From Bacteroidales bacterium (lineage in GTDB: Bacteria > Bacteroidota > Bacteroidia > Bacteroidales > M50B96), in NCBI GenBank assembly GCA_021739985.1, contig JAIPAR010000004.1, positions 1 through 40,998 on the forward strand: a DNA stretch of 40,998 nt. Reading direction: 5' to 3'. Position numbers and translations under genes: made by a program. Positions 18,901 through 27,369 of the stretch are shown here, piece by piece. Every line of letters starts with the position of its first letter. Position 1 is the stretch's first letter. The notes below the pieces were generated by a model that was not told the origin of the DNA, did not search any database, and was given only the letters and a program-made list of their open reading frames with translations.

Positions 18901-21900
18901 TTAATTTCCAACCTTATACATTAACGAATCTTGGATGGAATACGCTTAATGTTTCTATTGAAAGTGATCAAAACAACAACAATAATTCGCTGACACTTCC
19001 TCAACTTGCTACAACAAATGTGATGACTTTTGCCGATACAACTGTTTCTACAGGAAATGGAGGAAATAATGATGCAGATGGTCATATTTACTGGAATAAG
19101 TATTATATCAATGGATTAAAATCAGTTACTCAGGTTACTGCTTACATTACGGGAGATGCCAACAACGTTGGTAATACAGTTTATGGTGCCGTTATGGATA
19201 TGAACAATAACTTACTGGGTATTACAAACCCGCATATGATTGCTGCCAATGAGCTGGATACCTATATCACGATGACTTTTGCAGACCCAAGTGGTTTGAC
19301 CTTTGCCAATGAATATGCGTATGTGGGATTTGTTCAAACACCTACTGTAGCTTCCGCTTACTTCCCAATCGGATATCAGGATGAGATTCCTATGAGACCG
19401 GAAACTTACTACTATTCATCGAACATGAACGGAAGTGGATTTACCTTATATACTAATAATCGTCGTTGGATGATTAAAGCAGTACTGGAAGATCCGGCTC
19501 CTTATAATGCTGCTGTTATTGCAGTAGTTGCTCCGGTAAGTGAGACCTGCGGTTTAGGCAATGAAAATATTATTGCTACTACCCTAAACTACGGTTCAGA
19601 TACCATCACTACTTATACCATGTCATATCAGGTTAACGGTGGGTCGATTGTAACCGAGAATGTCATTGCTACGCTTATTCCGGGAGCTACATACAATTAT
19701 ACCTTCAACCAGGCTTATAATTTCGTGGCACCAACTGCAGATAGCACATTTACAATTAAAGTATGGGCCACTTTGGCTGGTGATACTTTACACGCTAATG
19801 ATACTATCCTGGTGGCTGTTAATTCCTTATATGTTCCTATTGCACCTGTTGCCAATATAGGGACCACCATTTTTGGAACAAACGGAACCTTCTCTGCTTC
19901 GGCAGCTGATACCATTGCCTGGTTTATGGATCCACAAGGATTAGTTTCATTGGGATTTGGCGATAGTATTACTTACGGACCACTCTTTGATACGACCACC
20001 ATCTATGCATCAGCTATTATTCCCTCAGGAACTGTAGCTTTAACAGAATTCATGATTGGAGACCCGGATTTTATTGAGATTCAAAATATCTCTAGTGGTC
20101 AAATTGATGCCACGGGCTGGGTAGTAGCTGTAAGTAATAGTTATACGGATATTAACTCCGTAAATGCAAACCTTTGGAACTTAGGCGTAATGCCTGCTGG
20201 TCAGGTGCTGTATAAATCAGATTCATCAACCGACAACTATTGGGGAAGTAACTTATTCTGGAATCCGGGTGCCGTCCCAAGCTATAGAGGCTGGGCAATC
20301 ATTCTTGATAATCTTGGAAATATCGTTGACTTTGCCAACTGGGGTTGGACGGATGCTGAATTAGCTACTTTCTCTGCTGCTATTAATGGTTTCACAGTTA
20401 ACTTCGCTTCTGCCTGGAGTGGCGGTTACATTAATGCTTCCACCAACTATCTGACTCGTACCAATTACGACACCGATACTCCTGGAGACTGGCTTGTATC
20501 AGCCGCTGGAAATATTGGTTTTGCTAATCCAACTTTAGCAATTACATCTTCAACCGGAAGCGGTTGCGCCAGTGATTTAGTCCCCGTTACGGTTAACGTA
20601 ACCAACATTCCAATCAATGACGCCGGTGTTTCAGTCATTATCAGTCCACAGTCCGGATTTGAACTTGGGATGGAAACGATTTGTGTTGAAATCCAAAACC
20701 TTGGTTCAGTTGCAGCTGTTAACTTCCCAATAACTGTTTCAGTTGACAATGGATTCCAACTAACGGACTATGTAACGACTCCACTTGCTGCTGGTTCAAC
20801 AGCGCAGTTTTGTTTCAATTTCCCAGTGGATTTGACTCCATTTGGAACATACGAATTGTGTGTATATACTCAATTTGCAGGTGACGGATATGCTGCTAAT
20901 GACACCTTGTGTACCACCATTATAAATGACTCAAGCATGTGTGCTTCTTATGCTACTTCGACTTCCTATGAAGAAATCATTGAAGTCGGATTTGCCGGAT
21001 ATGTTAATAATACAGGACCAGCTTACGGAGCTACTTATTCTAATTTTACCGGTTTAGGTCCGGTTGCTGATTTGATTCCGGGTATGACCTATCCGCTTCA
21101 TATCACCAGTTATTTTGCACCGGGATACACAACCATATATACCTGCTATGCAAAAGTTTATGCTGATTGGAACCATGATGGTGTATTCTCAGAAACGACT
21201 GAATTAATTTATGGTGCCCTCACAAATTCGAATAGTACCATTAACGGCACCTTCACTGTTCCGGGGAATGCGTATATTGGAGTTGTAAATCTACGCGTAG
21301 TGATGGAAGAAACCTCAGCTGCAGCTAACGTATCTGCCTGCGGAACCTATTCATGGGGTGAAACTGAAGATTATAAGGTAAATATCCAGGCTCCTTCTCC
21401 TTGGGATGTGGCCACCATGGCAATTACTCAGCCTTCTGGCACCTTAATACAAGGTCAGATTTCTCCGGTGGTTGCTACCGTTTATAATATTGGTACAGAA
21501 ACCATCACATCATTGGTTATTGAATATACCATAAATGGTGGCGCTCCGGTAAGTTACAACTGGTCTGGCTCCTTAGCTTCCTTCTCAAATACGAGTGTTA
21601 CACTTCCAAGTTTTGTTATACCTGGTGGTAACTATACCATTTGTGTAACTTCCATCCTTGCAAATGATGCAAACGCAAGTAACAACAGCTATTGCGGAAC
21701 TTATTTTGCTCTTCCACAATTTGATTTGGAAATGACAGCAATTTTAGCCCCGGAAAGTGGTTGCGACTATAACTATCAGGATGTTACAGTAACATTTACG
21801 AACCTTGGTGATACGATTACTGATCCTATTCAATTGGGCTATCAGCTTAATACAATGTCAAATCCACATATTGAAAACTTTACCGGAGTTATTTTACCAG

Positions 21901-24900
21901 GCGCCGTTATTACTTATACATTCAATTCTCCTGTCAACCTTACAGTCTTTATTGATACTGATTTTGAACTAACTGCTTTTACAAGCTATATCGAAGACCC
22001 AATCCATTTGAATGATAGTATCATGATTGAAGTAGGTTCCTATGTAAGTCCTCCTGCTCCATCTGCTAATAGTTTGTATGTTTGGAGTGGACAGTCTGCT
22101 ACATTCAATGTCAATAATCCGGATACTAACCTGGTATACAGTTGGTTTATGGCCGATACGACCTTCCTTGATTTTGGGAATAGTATATCAACTCCACCTT
22201 TATACGACACAGCTACCTATTATTTAGGAGCCTCAAGCGGAGGAGGAAGTGGTTCATTAACAACTGCTTATAATAGTAACAATGGATTGGCAAGTATCAT
22301 GTTCTCTGTACAGGCACTCAGTGGAAACATTACGATTGAATCATTTGATATCAATATTGATGGAACCACTCCGGTTGAAGTATTTTATCATGCCGGAGGT
22401 TTCTTAGGTGCAGAATCGAATCAAGCTCTATGGACCTTGTTAGGATCTCTTCCTTCGGTGACCAGCAATGGAGCAAATGTTCCAACACCTCTTGCCATTG
22501 GTGGTTTAATGATTCCTGCCGGTGAAACCTATGGTATTTTGATTACTACGACCAATAGCGGGATGAATTATACAACTTTAACCGTTCCCGAAACCTACAC
22601 AGATGGCAATATTACCCTGGTAACCGGAGCAGGAGTTCCTAATCCATTATCCACAACAATTAATTATCCTCGTGGATTTAACGGTACGGTTTATTATTCA
22701 AGTGGTAATGGTTGTGTAAGTGAATTGACCGAGGTTAATGCCTATGTTCAATATGCTGATTATGACGCAGCTGTTGTTGGATTGATTAGCCCTGAAAGTG
22801 GTTCATTCCTTTCCAGCGATTCAGTTATTGTTGCAATCTATAATAATGGTCTGAATCCTATTTCGAACTTCCCAATGAATTATACGGTAAATGGTACGAA
22901 TATGGTTTCTCAAACCTATGCCGGCACCATCATGCCTGGTGATACCGCCTATTTCACTTTCAGTACATTGGTGAATTTATCCGTTTTTGGTTCTTATGAT
23001 ATTTGTGTTACAGCGAATGTGGCTAATGATGGTTTAACTTCTAATGACACCTATTGTGGCAATGTTATTAACTACAACGGTAGCGGATTGAATTGTGCGG
23101 AAGCATTCCCTTATGGAACCATTAATGATCCATCTCAAAACTCAGCAACAACCTTTGCTTATGATTCTGAATGGTGGTCATTTGAAGTTCCATCAGGCTT
23201 ATCCTATGATAATGTGGTCATTTCGCTTTGCGGTTCGGGATTCGATACGTATTTATATTACTATACCGCATGTAACACGGCACCTGCTTCTTCCAATGAT
23301 AATTCGTGTGGAACAGCTTCCCAAATCTCACTAGGAACTACGGCTCTTACAGCAGGCATTTACTATGTGAAAGTAAGTGGCGCCTCCACCAACTTTGGTA
23401 CATATACCTTATCCATTACTGGTAATCTTATACCGAAGTTCATTGTTAACCTGACTGCATATGCCGCTGATTGTAATGGTACTGCTACGGGTGCAATTAC
23501 TTCCAATATTCTGCAAGGACCTACCGGTTCAAGTGCTACTTTGCCTGTTACTTACCATTGGTCAAATAATGCCAGTACGGAAGATATCACTAACATTGCT
23601 GCCGGTACTTACTTCGTCAGTGTTACAGATGCAACCGGTTGGACTGAAGTAGTGCAAGCTACTGTAACAGAACCTTCTGAGATAGTTATTACAACTGACT
23701 CTGTTTCACATAATACAGTCATTGGCGGCCATATTGGATCAATTGGCATCACTGTTACCGGTGGCGCAGGTTCATATACCTACTTATGGGGAAATGGAGC
23801 TACTACACAGGATTTGACTGATTTGTACGCAGGGATTTATGCCTTAACTGTAACAGACGCAAATGGATGTCAGGAGTCTATTTCGATTCCGGTGAACTCA
23901 CCTTCACCCTGGACTGCCACTCCAACTTCTATCAGCCATATTATTGTTATCCCACAAAACACCTTGATTACACTTGACTTATTGAATTTAAGTCCGGGTA
24001 GCTTTGTTGGAGTATTCTATGATTCATCTGGAACCTTAGCTTGCGGCGGTTGGGCATATTGGTCAGGAATGGCCACTACTTTAACTGCATATGGTGCATC
24101 AGCCGGACAAGAGAATGGGTTCAATCCGAATGAAACCTTCTATTGGAAAGTATATGATGCTGCATTGGGAGTTCAATATCCAGGAACAGCCACTTATAAT
24201 GTACCACAATATCCAAACAATAGTAGTTTTGCTCCTGGCGGCCTGAGTGGCTTAACCAAAATTGAGGCCTTCTCAATAATAACACAAACCATTCCTCTTC
24301 CTGAAGGTTGGAGTATCTGGTCCACTTATATTAGTCCTACCAACCCCAATATTCAAGTTGTAATGGCCGAAATTGCACCATGTCCTCCGGGCGTATCCAA
24401 AGTCGTCATTGTGAAGAATGGAGCAGGAGCTATTTATTGGCCAGCCTATTGTTTGAATATGATTGGAAATGTAATTGTTGGACAGGGATATCAGGTGAAG
24501 GTTGCCAATAGCGGTCAAGGAACAAGCTTTGGAGTAACCGGCTTAAAATTAAGTCCGAATACTCAATTTACAATTCCTGCCGGCTGGTCCTTTATCGCTT
24601 ATTTGAAAGATCAACCTGCCTCTGTTGTAACCATGCTTGCAGCCATTGCCCCTCAAGGGAACCCGGCCGGTTGTACTCAAATTGTAAAAAATGGAGCAGG
24701 TCAAATCTTTTGGCCACTCTATAGCCTCGTTACATTCCCGAATGGATTAATGTATCCCGGACAAGGTTATCAGCTTAAAAACAATTGTTCCGCACTTACT
24801 TTCTCGTATCCGGGAACAAAATCGGAAGATTTAAACTTCACTGAAGCTGCTACTCCTTCCCATTTTGGCTCAACCGTGAATACCGGCAACAATATGACAC

Positions 24901-25475
24901 TCGGAATTCCGGAAGATGCATGGATTTCAAAACCAAACTATGGGGATGAAATTGGAGTATTCAATGCTGAAAATCAACTGATTGGTGCTTCTGTTTATGA
25001 AGAAGGCTTTACAGCTATTACCATCTGGGGGAAAGAAATCATTAACCCGGAAGAAAAAGGTTCTATTGGAAGCCCTTTCTCTATCAAACTTTATAACACT
25101 ACCACTAATCAAGAATCGACCCTTACCGTTGACTCCTGGTTAGAAGGTGAGGCCGTTTATGCAGAAAACGGAATTGCTGTCGTTGAAAAATTTGCACCGT
25201 CTCTTATGATGGCTGATGAATGGTTCGTTGGCCAAAATAACCCTAACCCTTTCAACTCAAGCACAACCATTCCGGTTTATGCCCCCGTTGAAAACTACGT
25301 TGAAATAACATTATACAATACACTTGGAGAAATGATACAGGTTATCTATCAAGGAAATCTAAAAGCCGGAAATCATGAAATAAAAGTAAATGCTGAGCGT
25401 TTACCAGCTGGAAACTATTATTACAAATTTACGTCTGATAGTTTTGCATGTACTAAGTACATGACTATACAATAA
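12999..25475 (+). CDS. Giant T9SS-exported surface protein with three tyrosine-rich beta-helix modules
   Basis: This 4158-aa protein has a signal peptide (cleavage near 29, TSSAQ) and a C-terminal T9SS type A sorting domain (about 4075-4158, NNPNPFNSSTTI...GNYYYKF). Between them, in order, I recognise by resemblance: a choice-of-anchor J domain (30-220), a CARDB-like domain (226-330), and three beta-helix modules (334-798, 911-1353, 1465-1896), each ending in D-G/D-x-R..TPDIGADE and separated by CARDB-like domains. Then come further CARDB-like domains, a lamin-tail-like domain (about 2343-2500), a GEVED-like domain (2647-2797), a PPC-like domain (3363-3478), two SprB-like repeats (3482-3634), a YWP/GYQ unit pair (3761-3944) and a GDEIGVFN domain (3948-4070). 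No catalytic domain is visible, so an adhesin or structural surface role is inferred. A strong terminator follows. Confidence 0.93.
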   Translation: MKHHFYSFRMKVVMLSLMAIFLAMTSSAQITTYPYFENFDGASTWTSGGTGSTWALGVPAMTTINSAYSAPNVWATNLTGNYANSELSWIQSPEFSFVGLTAPVVEFKMWYVTQNVYTDGASLQYSLDQGTTWAHVGAEYGSILPDVNATNWYNENTIAGLEYKNGWAGNSGGWITGKYILNSPTVTNLANQASVTFRFLFGSNASTQNEGIAIDNFSVYQQPNTDIGIISLYSIESVCIGLNDVYAIVQNFGLNTITTFNANWEVNSVSQTGYLYSGSLATNATDTIYLGQYNFLQGTTYNVTASTANPNGTIDQNTFNDSYTITGLTTSLSGAYTVGTGADYATIDAAITALQNIGVCAPVIMNILPGTYTGNYSIGAVPGTNAVNTVTFTSSTGIATDVVLTYAAAGSTDYWTWRFNNTSYIILDKVTVVGTGATYARAVEFINAASFCTVSNCIINIPVGTSSYFVGVYANTTLENNITIANNIINNGYYGVYVRGASSSSYESNTVITGNTFNNPYYYGINLAYNNFPVISNNIININSASSTTYGIYNYYTIDAIIDGNTVTNSSASGTGYGIYSAYSDGAQKILNNRITMTNNGTVYALYDYYCDASPGNEALVANNFVYQGVGTGTAYGLYMYYSTYQNVYFNSIHITGGSSTAGKGMYFYSASTTASSIRVANNNVVNSGGGYAADILAASVTANYVSYSDYNNIYATGPVLVRWGATDMATLAAFQTATGSNANSVSVDPVFVSPTDLHTSNATLNAAAEPYASVTTDIDGELRDATTPDIGADEFTPAQNDAGVSAFVGINTVCPGTSDVIVSVGNYGLAILNTVQIHWTVNGVAQPVINATNLNLASGSMTDVTLGTFNFVAGTVYNLSAYTTLPNGSSDANHINDSTFVTGMETSLSGTYTVGATGNYLTIQDAVNALSSHGICGPVVINVEPGTYTGQATIGVINGSSATNTVLIQSSTGITNDVIVQYAGTASTDNWVLAFNGCDYVTVKTMTFLSTTSSTYGRVVMFDLGANYNTLDSCRVVSIVGTSSNASGIYSTTTGVDNFNTISNCSIENGYYGIYFYGSSSAMEDGNKFINNSITGFYYYGIYSGYSLNIQTIGNLIANGSNSSTNYALRYYYNDGQSIITGNNIIGTNTSTFYGLYYYYCDPDTSAPSLIANNFISYQGGTTATAYGLYVYNSMATQIYNNSVNILTGSATASAAAYYFYTTGTTYANTAIYWLDSKNNNFVNTGSGYSYLINEGVYQLGSMTSDHNNLYVSGTNLTKVGTVNQTTLTAWQNYYPGDVKNVNPGYVSSSDLHTNSGDLDGFGVPLAEVATDIDGEARDASTPDIGADEYTPASFDCGVVNILNLSGVCPGTIPVEVVIQNFGLDTLTTAWIHWTINGVAQTTYIWTGSIAPLETDTALVGSYTFTSGTFYTVEAHTSHPNNGSDGNAQNDAYTTPGFETAMFGTYTVGATGDFLTITEAAQALMVNGICDDVIISITPGTYNESVMLNDVVGVGPNATITFQSSTGVNTDVIVTFTGTSAINYVFQITSADYVTIQNMTLTNTASATYGKVFSLTGGSDHITINNNLINSITGSSSSAAGIYATGLNNYLTISNNTIKYGYYGIYAYGSSSALNEGTQILNNNVTDFYYYGIYAYYHNNARLEGNFVETAAASTSTTVYVLTAGYCDGESVIANNDVRDARSSSTVYGLRVYYCDAPSMAQATLVYNNRVSITGTKTSVYAFYIYYSAYAKCYYNSVNVTTGTSTCRAAYLYSSTTGVYNTVMKNNSIVANVNAAAFSIYYYGPATGLTSDHNNYYNNGTNFGYNNANVITQASWQAVYPGDVISTGSAYVSNTNLHSLSAMLDGQGTPILEVTVDMDGDVRNTLTPDIGADEFELLAYDLELANVYTLGEIPQEAGDNHVMVARVINAGTQTQYNKTITLQITGANTQTVTANIDTIVGGAIKYINFQPYTLTNLGWNTLNVSIESDQNNNNNSLTLPQLATTNVMTFADTTVSTGNGGNNDADGHIYWNKYYINGLKSVTQVTAYITGDANNVGNTVYGAVMDMNNNLLGITNPHMIAANELDTYITMTFADPSGLTFANEYAYVGFVQTPTVASAYFPIGYQDEIPMRPETYYYSSNMNGSGFTLYTNNRRWMIKAVLEDPAPYNAAVIAVVAPVSETCGLGNENIIATTLNYGSDTITTYTMSYQVNGGSIVTENVIATLIPGATYNYTFNQAYNFVAPTADSTFTIKVWATLAGDTLHANDTILVAVNSLYVPIAPVANIGTTIFGTNGTFSASAADTIAWFMDPQGLVSLGFGDSITYGPLFDTTTIYASAIIPSGTVALTEFMIGDPDFIEIQNISSGQIDATGWVVAVSNSYTDINSVNANLWNLGVMPAGQVLYKSDSSTDNYWGSNLFWNPGAVPSYRGWAIILDNLGNIVDFANWGWTDAELATFSAAINGFTVNFASAWSGGYINASTNYLTRTNYDTDTPGDWLVSAAGNIGFANPTLAITSSTGSGCASDLVPVTVNVTNIPINDAGVSVIISPQSGFELGMETICVEIQNLGSVAAVNFPITVSVDNGFQLTDYVTTPLAAGSTAQFCFNFPVDLTPFGTYELCVYTQFAGDGYAANDTLCTTIINDSSMCASYATSTSYEEIIEVGFAGYVNNTGPAYGATYSNFTGLGPVADLIPGMTYPLHITSYFAPGYTTIYTCYAKVYADWNHDGVFSETTELIYGALTNSNSTINGTFTVPGNAYIGVVNLRVVMEETSAAANVSACGTYSWGETEDYKVNIQAPSPWDVATMAITQPSGTLIQGQISPVVATVYNIGTETITSLVIEYTINGGAPVSYNWSGSLASFSNTSVTLPSFVIPGGNYTICVTSILANDANASNNSYCGTYFALPQFDLEMTAILAPESGCDYNYQDVTVTFTNLGDTITDPIQLGYQLNTMSNPHIENFTGVILPGAVITYTFNSPVNLTVFIDTDFELTAFTSYIEDPIHLNDSIMIEVGSYVSPPAPSANSLYVWSGQSATFNVNNPDTNLVYSWFMADTTFLDFGNSISTPPLYDTATYYLGASSGGGSGSLTTAYNSNNGLASIMFSVQALSGNITIESFDINIDGTTPVEVFYHAGGFLGAESNQALWTLLGSLPSVTSNGANVPTPLAIGGLMIPAGETYGILITTTNSGMNYTTLTVPETYTDGNITLVTGAGVPNPLSTTINYPRGFNGTVYYSSGNGCVSELTEVNAYVQYADYDAAVVGLISPESGSFLSSDSVIVAIYNNGLNPISNFPMNYTVNGTNMVSQTYAGTIMPGDTAYFTFSTLVNLSVFGSYDICVTANVANDGLTSNDTYCGNVINYNGSGLNCAEAFPYGTINDPSQNSATTFAYDSEWWSFEVPSGLSYDNVVISLCGSGFDTYLYYYTACNTAPASSNDNSCGTASQISLGTTALTAGIYYVKVSGASTNFGTYTLSITGNLIPKFIVNLTAYAADCNGTATGAITSNILQGPTGSSATLPVTYHWSNNASTEDITNIAAGTYFVSVTDATGWTEVVQATVTEPSEIVITTDSVSHNTVIGGHIGSIGITVTGGAGSYTYLWGNGATTQDLTDLYAGIYALTVTDANGCQESISIPVNSPSPWTATPTSISHIIVIPQNTLITLDLLNLSPGSFVGVFYDSSGTLACGGWAYWSGMATTLTAYGASAGQENGFNPNETFYWKVYDAALGVQYPGTATYNVPQYPNNSSFAPGGLSGLTKIEAFSIITQTIPLPEGWSIWSTYISPTNPNIQVVMAEIAPCPPGVSKVVIVKNGAGAIYWPAYCLNMIGNVIVGQGYQVKVANSGQGTSFGVTGLKLSPNTQFTIPAGWSFIAYLKDQPASVVTMLAAIAPQGNPAGCTQIVKNGAGQIFWPLYSLVTFPNGLMYPGQGYQLKNNCSALTFSYPGTKSEDLNFTEAATPSHFGSTVNTGNNMTLGIPEDAWISKPNYGDEIGVFNAENQLIGASVYEEGFTAITIWGKEIINPEEKGSIGSPFSIKLYNTTTNQESTLTVDSWLEGEAVYAENGIAVVEKFAPSLMMADEWFVGQNNPNPFNSSTTIPVYAPVENYVEITLYNTLGEMIQVIYQGNLKAGNHEIKVNAERLPAGNYYYKFTSDSFACTKYMTIQ
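13998..15392 (+). repeat. Beta-helix module 1 of the giant protein
   Basis: Encodes residues 334-798, starting GAYTVGTGADYATIDAA and ending TPDIGADEFTP. The interior shows about six successive turns with aromatic motifs such as YYGVY, YYYGIN, TYGIY, GYGIY, YALY and YGLY. Confidence 0.8.
15729..17057 (+). repeat. Beta-helix module 2 of the giant protein
   Basis: Encodes residues 911-1353, starting GTYTVGATGNYLTIQDAV and ending TPDIGADEYTP. The repeat period from module 1 is 577 residues. The copies are clearly related in protein sequence but diverged in DNA, so the duplication is not recent. Confidence 0.8.
17391..18689 (+). repeat. Beta-helix module 3 of the giant protein
   Basis: Encodes residues 1465-1896, starting GTYTVGATGDFLTITEAA and ending TPDIGADEFEL. 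The period from module 2 is 554 residues. It keeps the YYGIYAYGSS and YYYGIYAYY turns at the positions seen in module 2. Confidence 0.8.
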
Positions 25476-25500
25476 CCTCTATCATTTTAGTTAACATTTC

Positions 25501-25534
25501 AGAAGGCTGTCGGGATGACAGCCTTCTCGTTTTT
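25501..25534 (+). terminator. Rho-independent terminator after the giant gene
   Basis: A perfect 11-bp stem AGAAGGCTGTC / GACAGCCTTCT with loop GGGAT is followed by CG and five T. It lies 26 bp after the stop codon and isolates the giant gene from the next cargo gene. Confidence 0.92.
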
Positions 25535-25570
25535 AACAGCTATTATTAAACATACTAATCCTGTGAAATT

Positions 25571-25585
25571 TTAACAAATTGTTAA
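25571..25585. repeat. Palindrome TTAACAA-A-TTGTTAA upstream of the second T9SS cargo gene
   Basis: A perfect 15-bp palindrome 65 bp before the ATG at 25651, just upstream of a near-match -7 box (TATCTTAG at 25607-25614). It shares the TTAACAA/TTGTTAA half-sites with the cluster upstream of the giant gene. Confidence 0.5.
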
Positions 25586-25650
25586 GTCTGCGCGGAAAAT
25601 TATTTTTATCTTAGTGCCCTATTTAAATTTGATAACTAACACCTATAATT

Positions 25651-27282
25651 ATGAAGAAAAATCTACTCTTACTTCTTGCTTTATTAGTAAGTTTTTCAGT
25701 ATTCAGCCAATACAGAGCTATGAATGTTGAACCAGCAAAAAACCCGGCTCCTAAAAGTGTTGCCGCTCTTGCTCCTAACTTTACTACAACAGACATCAAT
25801 GGTAACACGTACACTTTATACGATTACCTCAATGCCGGTAAAACAGTAATCATCGATATGATGGCTACTTGGTGTGAACCTTGTTGGAACTTCCATACAA
25901 ATGGAGCCTTAGAAGATGTTTATAACACCTACGGACCAAACGGCACCAATGAAATTATGGTGTTTATGATGGAAGCTGACGACACAACTCCTCTTTCTGA
26001 ACTCACCGCTTCAACTTTAGGTGACTGGACTGCCGGAACTCCTCAACCAATTTGTAATGATGATAATATTGCTGCATTATTCAATCTTCAATATTATCCT
26101 ACTATTTTGATGATTTGCCCAACAGGCGATTATTATGAAGTTGGACAAGGTATCACTGCTTATTTTACCGCTGCTGAATATTATGCATTCGCACAACAAT
26201 GTCCTACCACTGCTGATGCTCCTATTTGCGACTTCTCTTTCAGTCCAAATGCTACCATGGGTTCAACCGTAACTTTTACCGACGAATCATGGGCTCTTCC
26301 TACTTCATGGAGCTGGACTTTTGAACAAGGAACTCCTACTTCATCAACGAATCAAAACCCAACTTGTGTTTGGAATGTAGCAGGTGTTTATGATATCACT
26401 TTGATTGCTTCCAATGCAAACGGTGCTGGTACTGCTGTTACCAAACAAATTACCATTATTGACCCGGCTGCTACCAATAATTTGAATGTTACTTTCGAAG
26501 AATGTATGACCAACTGGACAGGTGATTTTTCTCCTTATCAGTGGACAACTGTTGACTTAGACTTAGGTAATGTATGGGGTGATTTCTCTGATGTAGGAGT
26601 TAGCGGTCCAATGGCTTTCAATGTTTATGATCATGCTGAAGCAATGGCTACGGTTGGTAATGGTTTAGCTCCTCATGGTGGAAACAAAGCTGGTATGGTT
26701 ATGAATACTATAACCGCAAGTGCTCCAAACAATGACTGGTTCATTTCTCCACTTATCAATTTAGGAACCAACTCTTCAATTAGTATGTGGGCTGCTTCTT
26801 TATCAACAGATTGGGGCGCAGAAGAATTTTATATCGCCGTTTCTACTACAGATAACGCTCCTGGCAGTTTTATCAACGTTTCTCCTTTAAACACTCCTGG
26901 TGAAGCTTATACAAACTATACTGCTGATCTGAATGCTTATAATAACATGCCAGTTTATATTGGTATTCATTGTGTAAGTAATGACCATTTTGTATTATTT
27001 GTTGATGACATTGTAATCAATACAACTACAATTGGTATTGACGAAAATGCTGCCGTTGCTGTTCGCGTTTATCCTAACCCTTCAACAGGTACCGTTAATG
27101 TTGAAAACGCTCAAGGTAGTTCAATTCAAATTTACAACATGATTGGTGAAGTTGTTGCTTCACAAGCTAAAGCTAATCAGTTCGAATCATTCGACCTTTC
27201 AACTCTTAGCAATGGTACTTATTTCGTAAAAGTTATTTCTGAAGCACTGGTTTCTACTCAAAAAGTAGTTATCAATAAATAA
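25651..27282 (+). CDS. T9SS-exported thioredoxin-fold protein with PKD and choice-of-anchor J domains
   Basis: This 543-aa protein has a signal peptide (cleavage near 20, SVFSQ), then a thioredoxin/redoxin-like domain (about 38-185) with the redox-active pair C75-E-P-C78 in ATWCEPCW and the cis-proline region YYPTILM. A PKD domain follows (about 190-272, WSWTFEQGTP) and a choice-of-anchor J-like domain (about 277-455). A T9SS type A sorting domain ends it (VRVYPNPSTGTVNVEN...GTYFVKV). It is therefore expected to be secreted or anchored at the cell surface. The thiol redox partner is unknown. It has its own upstream region, with the TTAACAA palindrome, and its own terminator. Codon use favours GCT, ACT and GGT, which may reflect high expression. 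Confidence 0.92.
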   Translation: MKKNLLLLLALLVSFSVFSQYRAMNVEPAKNPAPKSVAALAPNFTTTDINGNTYTLYDYLNAGKTVIIDMMATWCEPCWNFHTNGALEDVYNTYGPNGTNEIMVFMMEADDTTPLSELTASTLGDWTAGTPQPICNDDNIAALFNLQYYPTILMICPTGDYYEVGQGITAYFTAAEYYAFAQQCPTTADAPICDFSFSPNATMGSTVTFTDESWALPTSWSWTFEQGTPTSSTNQNPTCVWNVAGVYDITLIASNANGAGTAVTKQITIIDPAATNNLNVTFEECMTNWTGDFSPYQWTTVDLDLGNVWGDFSDVGVSGPMAFNVYDHAEAMATVGNGLAPHGGNKAGMVMNTITASAPNNDWFISPLINLGTNSSISMWAASLSTDWGAEEFYIAVSTTDNAPGSFINVSPLNTPGEAYTNYTADLNAYNNMPVYIGIHCVSNDHFVLFVDDIVINTTTIGIDENAAVAVRVYPNPSTGTVNVENAQGSSIQIYNMIGEVVASQAKANQFESFDLSTLSNGTYFVKVISEALVSTQKVVINK

Positions 27283-27302
27283 GCTTCCAGCTTGATACAT
27301 AG

Positions 27303-27334
27303 AAAAGGGTGCCCGATAGGAGCACCCTTTTTTT
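27303..27334 (+). terminator. Rho-independent terminator after the thioredoxin-fold cargo gene
   Basis: Stem AAAAGGGTGC / GCACCCTTTT with loop CCGATAGGA, followed by more T. It lies between convergent genes and its A-rich left arm could also serve the epimerase gene from the other side. Confidence 0.9.
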
Positions 27335-27369
27335 ATCCTTTTAAGTGATCGGTTTCTGACTAAACGATT

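Noticed and set aside
23443-23900. SprB-like repeats suggesting the giant is the gliding adhesin SprB
   Set aside because: Only two such repeats are present among many other domains and no gliding genes lie nearby; a gliding role is not supported.
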